Below, piece after piece: positions 60,234 to 64,000 of a DNA stretch of 64,000 nucleotides (position 1 is its first letter; every line of letters begins with the position of its first letter). The stretch is from contig BTPP01000007.1 in NCBI GenBank assembly GCA_037102815.1, positions 620,001 to 684,000 of the forward strand. Direction: 5' to 3'. Source of the DNA: Neurospora intermedia (Eukaryota; Ascomycota; Sordariomycetes; Sordariales; Sordariaceae). The position numbers were made by a program, and so were the translations under genes. The notes below the pieces were generated by a model. It was given only the letters and a program-made list of their open reading frames with translations. It made no database searches and was not told the DNA's origin.

Positions 60234-62309
60234 TAATAATTTGTAGCACCTTCACAATAATATACACTAGTATTTACCCTTTATTTTTATTTACCTCTAT
60301 TTACAATTCTTAAACTTTATAACTATTCGGACCTTTATTACGAATATTCTAGAATACTTCCAAAAGGCCCTTACTATCCTAGTTTCTCAGTCCTAACTTC
60401 TCGGTCCTAATTTCTTAGTCCTAACTTTCCAATCCTAATCCTAATTTCAATTAGTATTTCAATCCCAATTCTAAACTCAATTAATATTTCAATATCTTAG
60501 TCCCAACTCTAGCAATACCTAATACCTCTACAAAGAAAAAAATATATATTATATTAATAGAATATTAGCCGATAATAAGAGGATATTACTTAATAATTAG
60601 AATAGATTATAGTACTAAGAACGTTATATAATTAATAAAGTTAAAACTATATATTACAAAATCGGACTTACCGATTAGTACTCTTATTAAAATTGAAAGA
60701 AAATTACTAAAATATTATACAAGCGAAAAATAGATAGCTCCTTATAGGGCTTACTACCTCTATTATTATAATAATTATAATTATAATCCTCCTAACGATA
60801 CCCTATATTTATAATAAAGATTAACCCTATCGACTATTAAATAAAGACCCCCTTTCGTCTATTAATTTTAAAGATTTAAAATACTATTATATCTAATATT
60901 TTTATTACTTCTATTCAAATACTCCTAAATTATAAAAACGTAAACTACTAGATAGGACCGTAATTATAAATAATAATACCCCCGCCCCCCCTACCTACAA
61001 TACGCCTTTTAATATCGAAGAATTCCTCGTAAACAATTTCCTAATCGTTTTATTAACTTTATTCGAACGTAACTATACTATAGATACTAAAGCCCTCTTC
61101 GAAGCCCTCTACAATACGCTAAATACTAACTACGTCTTATATAACCTCCTTAATAATTTAAATATTATATTTAACTATTTAAATATAGTTAATATTTAAG
61201 GATAGTAGTAGAATAATTTTTTAACCGATTAAGTAATTAGCCTTTGTAAAACTATTATTTATTAGACCGGTAAAATATAAAGTTTATAAACCGCCCTAAA
61301 TAATTACTGTTATAATTCGCGAAATAAAGTCCGTAATTCTAATACCTTTTCCGGCGATGAAACCGACCCTAAGAAAAAATAAGTTTAATTCCGCTCCTAG
61401 CATTCCAGTTGCGAACTAAAGTTTAAGTTCGAAAAGGATAACTACCTTATTAAATTCAACCGTATTTTCTATATTGTTTCTCGCTTAGACGGCGGAACCT
61501 ACAATTTTATTTAGCCCTATATTAATATTATTCTAAATAATAAGGAAAACCCTTTAATTTAGAATTAATAGACTATTTCCGACCTATTCCTATATTTATA
61601 ATAAATATATAATATAATTAATAAAGCCGTCCAAGCCGCCCGTAAAATAGAAGAATTTATTTAGGGAAATACTAATTTCAATATTTTTATTACTAAATTT
61701 ATTTATATTGTAGTTGAATTAAATATATAGGATATATACTGCGTTTTACAATTGAAAATTAAAGTTAGTTTATTATTGTAATATATAGTAGTTAACGTTT
61801 TTCCTTAGCCCTCCTCCAAGAACTTTACTACTTAAATTATCTTTTACTATAATTTATTTAAGAATTAAATAGACTTCTAATTTAAATTATTTAAGTATAA
61901 CGCCCGGCCGGTATTTATATCCCCTTTAGCCCGCAATTTTAATGCTATAGAGTTCGACGCTTTAAAACTTAATAAGATTTTATCTAACGAGCGTAAACGC
62001 CGCCTTACCCTAGGATTATACCTATATTATAGCTAGCCTGGATATACGAAATACGACTACCCTATTATTACGACTAATAATAATAGCGCGCCGTATTAGA
62101 TTGTATTAGTAAATACTTCGCTTAACCCTACTTCCTAATTGTATTTCCAATCCCCTAACCGCAGTACGTACAATAATAGTAATAATAACTAATATAATAA
62201 TAGTAATAATACCGGTAGTAATAATTTATACTATAATAATAATTACCCCCCTATATAAGGAAGCTTCAAGTTAGGCAATTAATATTTATCGTTTAATAAC
62301 TTTGGTAAT

Positions 62310-62310
<1 letters not shown>

Positions 62311-62350
<40 letters not shown>
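62311..62350. repeat. AAT microsatellite in right copy
   Basis: An uninterrupted ATA/AAT triplet run of 40 bp, the mirror partner of the run at 57,998-58,036. Confidence 0.9.
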
Positions 62351-62351
<1 letters not shown>

Positions 62352-64000
62352 TGTTATTACGTCCGCGCCTTCGGATAGAAAGAGGAAGAAGACTTACTAA
62401 TTCTTAAGGATTAGAACTACTTCGATTACTAAATATATAATTACGATTAAGACTATAGAGACTATTACAATTAAATTGAGAACTATAATAAATAGACTAG
62501 TAATTAGGGAAATAAATAAATTCCGAGTAAAAACGCCTTTGGAATAGTAAGGACCCGCTAGACGAAATTTACCTTAAGGAATTGAAATTTAATTCCCTAA
62601 GTTCTAGCGTACATACAAATTCCCTCCTCCTATTTATTACCCTCTCCCAATCTACGGTCGTATAATTTAATTCTAAAATATTTATAGATATAGGCTATAT
62701 AAACCTCGCCTTTATTAATATTAATTTCGTTTAAGAAAAATAATTAAACTTCTATAAACTTCCTTAATTAAAGATATTACGTTTAATTAATAATAAGAAG
62801 ACTAAAGATATTATATACTTTACTATTTTAACCGTTCGAATTAATATATATACCGAATAGATCCTCCTATTCGTAATAAAGTTCAATCCGAACAACCCTA
62901 TTATTTTCGGCCTACTATAACTTAAAATCTATAACCCCTACATCAATTAAACCTCCGGCTTATTTACTTTCAATTCCTTATTTTACAACCGATTATATTT
63001 TAATAACCTCCTAGCTACTAAAATCGGCGGATACTATTATAGCCGCCCCAATAGACGAAGAGGATGCCTTCCGGTTATTCGGTCTTTAAAAATTAATATA
63101 CTAAATAATATTAAAATATTCTTTACTACTAATTTTACTTAATTTTATTAATAAAATAATGTCTAAATATTATATATTTATTTAAACTAATTAAAAAAGC
63201 TACTGGACAAAGATACTAATAATAATCTTAATTACTCTAAACTCTTAGATGAAGAATTCTATAATATTTTAAAAGGGATAGGAAATAAGGAAGCGTTTAA
63301 GACCAAATTAAGCCTACAATTTTATTAATTCCTTAACTTTTACTATAATAAGTAATTTCTAATATGGAAAATTAATAATAAGGATATAAATAAATTTATA
63401 AAGCCGAAAGTTTATTTATCCGAAGACGAAATTAAAGTTAAACTACTATAAAAATACTATAACCTTATTACTATCTTTATTGCCCGTACTATCGATGATT
63501 TATTGCTATTACGACTATACAATTATAAAATCGACTTCGAACCTAGAAAAGACCCGCCTATTATTAAAAACCGACCGATATTTTAAACCGAACTCTAATA
63601 TATTAAGAAGTAGCTAGATAATAACTTCGATAAAGGGTTTATTCGACTATTTACCTCCTATATAGTTGTACTATTACTTCTCGCCCGGAAATCCGGCGGA
63701 GGAGTTCGGATTTATTAAAACTACTAAAGATTAAATAATATTATAATTAAGAATTGTTATTTACTCCTATTTATTTATAAAACCTTCGATTCTTTATATA
63801 ATATAAAGATTTATATAAAGTTCAATATTATCGCCGCCTTTAATAGAGTCTGTATAATTGAAGAAGACGTTTAGAAAACTATTTTTATTATAAGGTTCGG
63901 TTTGTATAAAATATTGGTAATGCCGTTTGGCCTCTATAATACGCTAAATTCTTTCTAAAACTTTATTAATAATATCCTATATAATTACTTCGACTGTTAC

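Larger units (their letters stand above)
52906..64000. other. RIP-mutated AT-rich block
   Basis: From about 52,906 the sequence becomes strongly AT-rich with no long open frame on either strand, abundant TpA and scarce CpA/TpG. In Neurospora relatives this is the footprint of repeat-induced point mutation, and such DNA is normally packaged as H3K9-methylated, DNA-methylated heterochromatin. The chromatin state is inference. Confidence 0.88.
60136..64000 (+). mobile_element. Decayed Ty3/gypsy LTR retrotransposon, right copy (runs off window)
   Basis: The second fossil copy, in the opposite orientation. It begins with the shared terminal sequence and shows leader, gag region (about 60,850-62,300, zinc-knuckle trace near 62,030), AAT microsatellite, protease region and the first part of reverse transcriptase, with LVMPFGL near 63,911-63,931. 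The window ends inside reverse transcriptase. It mirrors the left copy around 60,174, so its far end is expected near 67.4 kb. Like its partner it is broken throughout, with the transition-rich, TpA-rich, CpA/TpG-poor composition of RIP. Confidence 0.85.

Noticed and set aside
57998-62350. Triplet runs in the AT-rich block as CRISPR-like or tandem regulatory arrays
   Set aside because: They are plain ATT/AAT microsatellites inside the two retrotransposon fossils, with no spacers.

Overview
The window is nuclear DNA of a filamentous ascomycete, most likely a Sordariomycete close to Neurospora. Five things point there: short introns (about 50-150 bp) with GT..AG ends and CTAAC/CTGAC-type branch sites; typically fungal families (Zn2Cys6 factor, Clr5, DUF3176, OPT, siderophore acyltransferase, CVNH); low-complexity Q/G/S/T-rich proteins; many TAGG/CCTA simple repeats; and an 11 kb AT-rich terminal block with the marks of heavy repeat-induced point mutation (RIP). 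No rRNA, tRNA, CRISPR array or bacterial-type operon was recognised. All gene models come from reading frames and splice signals only.

Layout. Positions 1.5-21.6 kb carry nine genes, all on the plus strand: the mitochondrial calcium uniporter pore subunit (MCU), a SidF/SidL-like siderophore acyltransferase, a small secreted CVNH lectin, a poly-Q protein with a FAR1-like zinc-binding domain, an ABM-fold protein, an OPT peptide transporter, a MARVEL-like four-helix membrane protein, a low-complexity protein with an N-myristoylation signal, and a secreted protein of unknown function. Positions 22.0-30.3 kb carry three minus-strand genes: a DUF3176 membrane protein, a five-exon FAD monooxygenase and a large Zn2Cys6 transcription factor. 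A plus-strand Clr5-domain protein (32.6-34.5 kb) faces a minus-strand YVH1-type dual-specificity phosphatase (36.4-37.9 kb). A minus-strand C2H2 zinc-finger protein (39.2-41.4 kb) is the last gene.

From 41.4 to 52.9 kb there is an 11.5 kb stretch of ordinary base composition in which I find no convincing gene, only simple repeats and small inverted repeats. At about 52,920 the sequence changes abruptly to AT-rich, ORF-free DNA that runs to the window end. It holds two heavily decayed Ty3/gypsy-type LTR retrotransposon copies placed head to head. They mirror each other around position 60,174. Landmarks up to 3.7 kb out on each arm sit at exactly mirrored coordinates, so the arms show no net length difference at the points checked.

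The genes do not form an obvious single pathway. Themes are mitochondrial calcium uptake, iron/siderophore acylation, peptide uptake, secreted or surface proteins, and several regulators (FAR1-like, Zn2Cys6, Clr5, C2H2, YVH1). The most unusual items are the long retrotransposon palindrome next to a gene desert, the FAR1-domain poly-Q protein, and the myristoyl-plus-polybasic protein.
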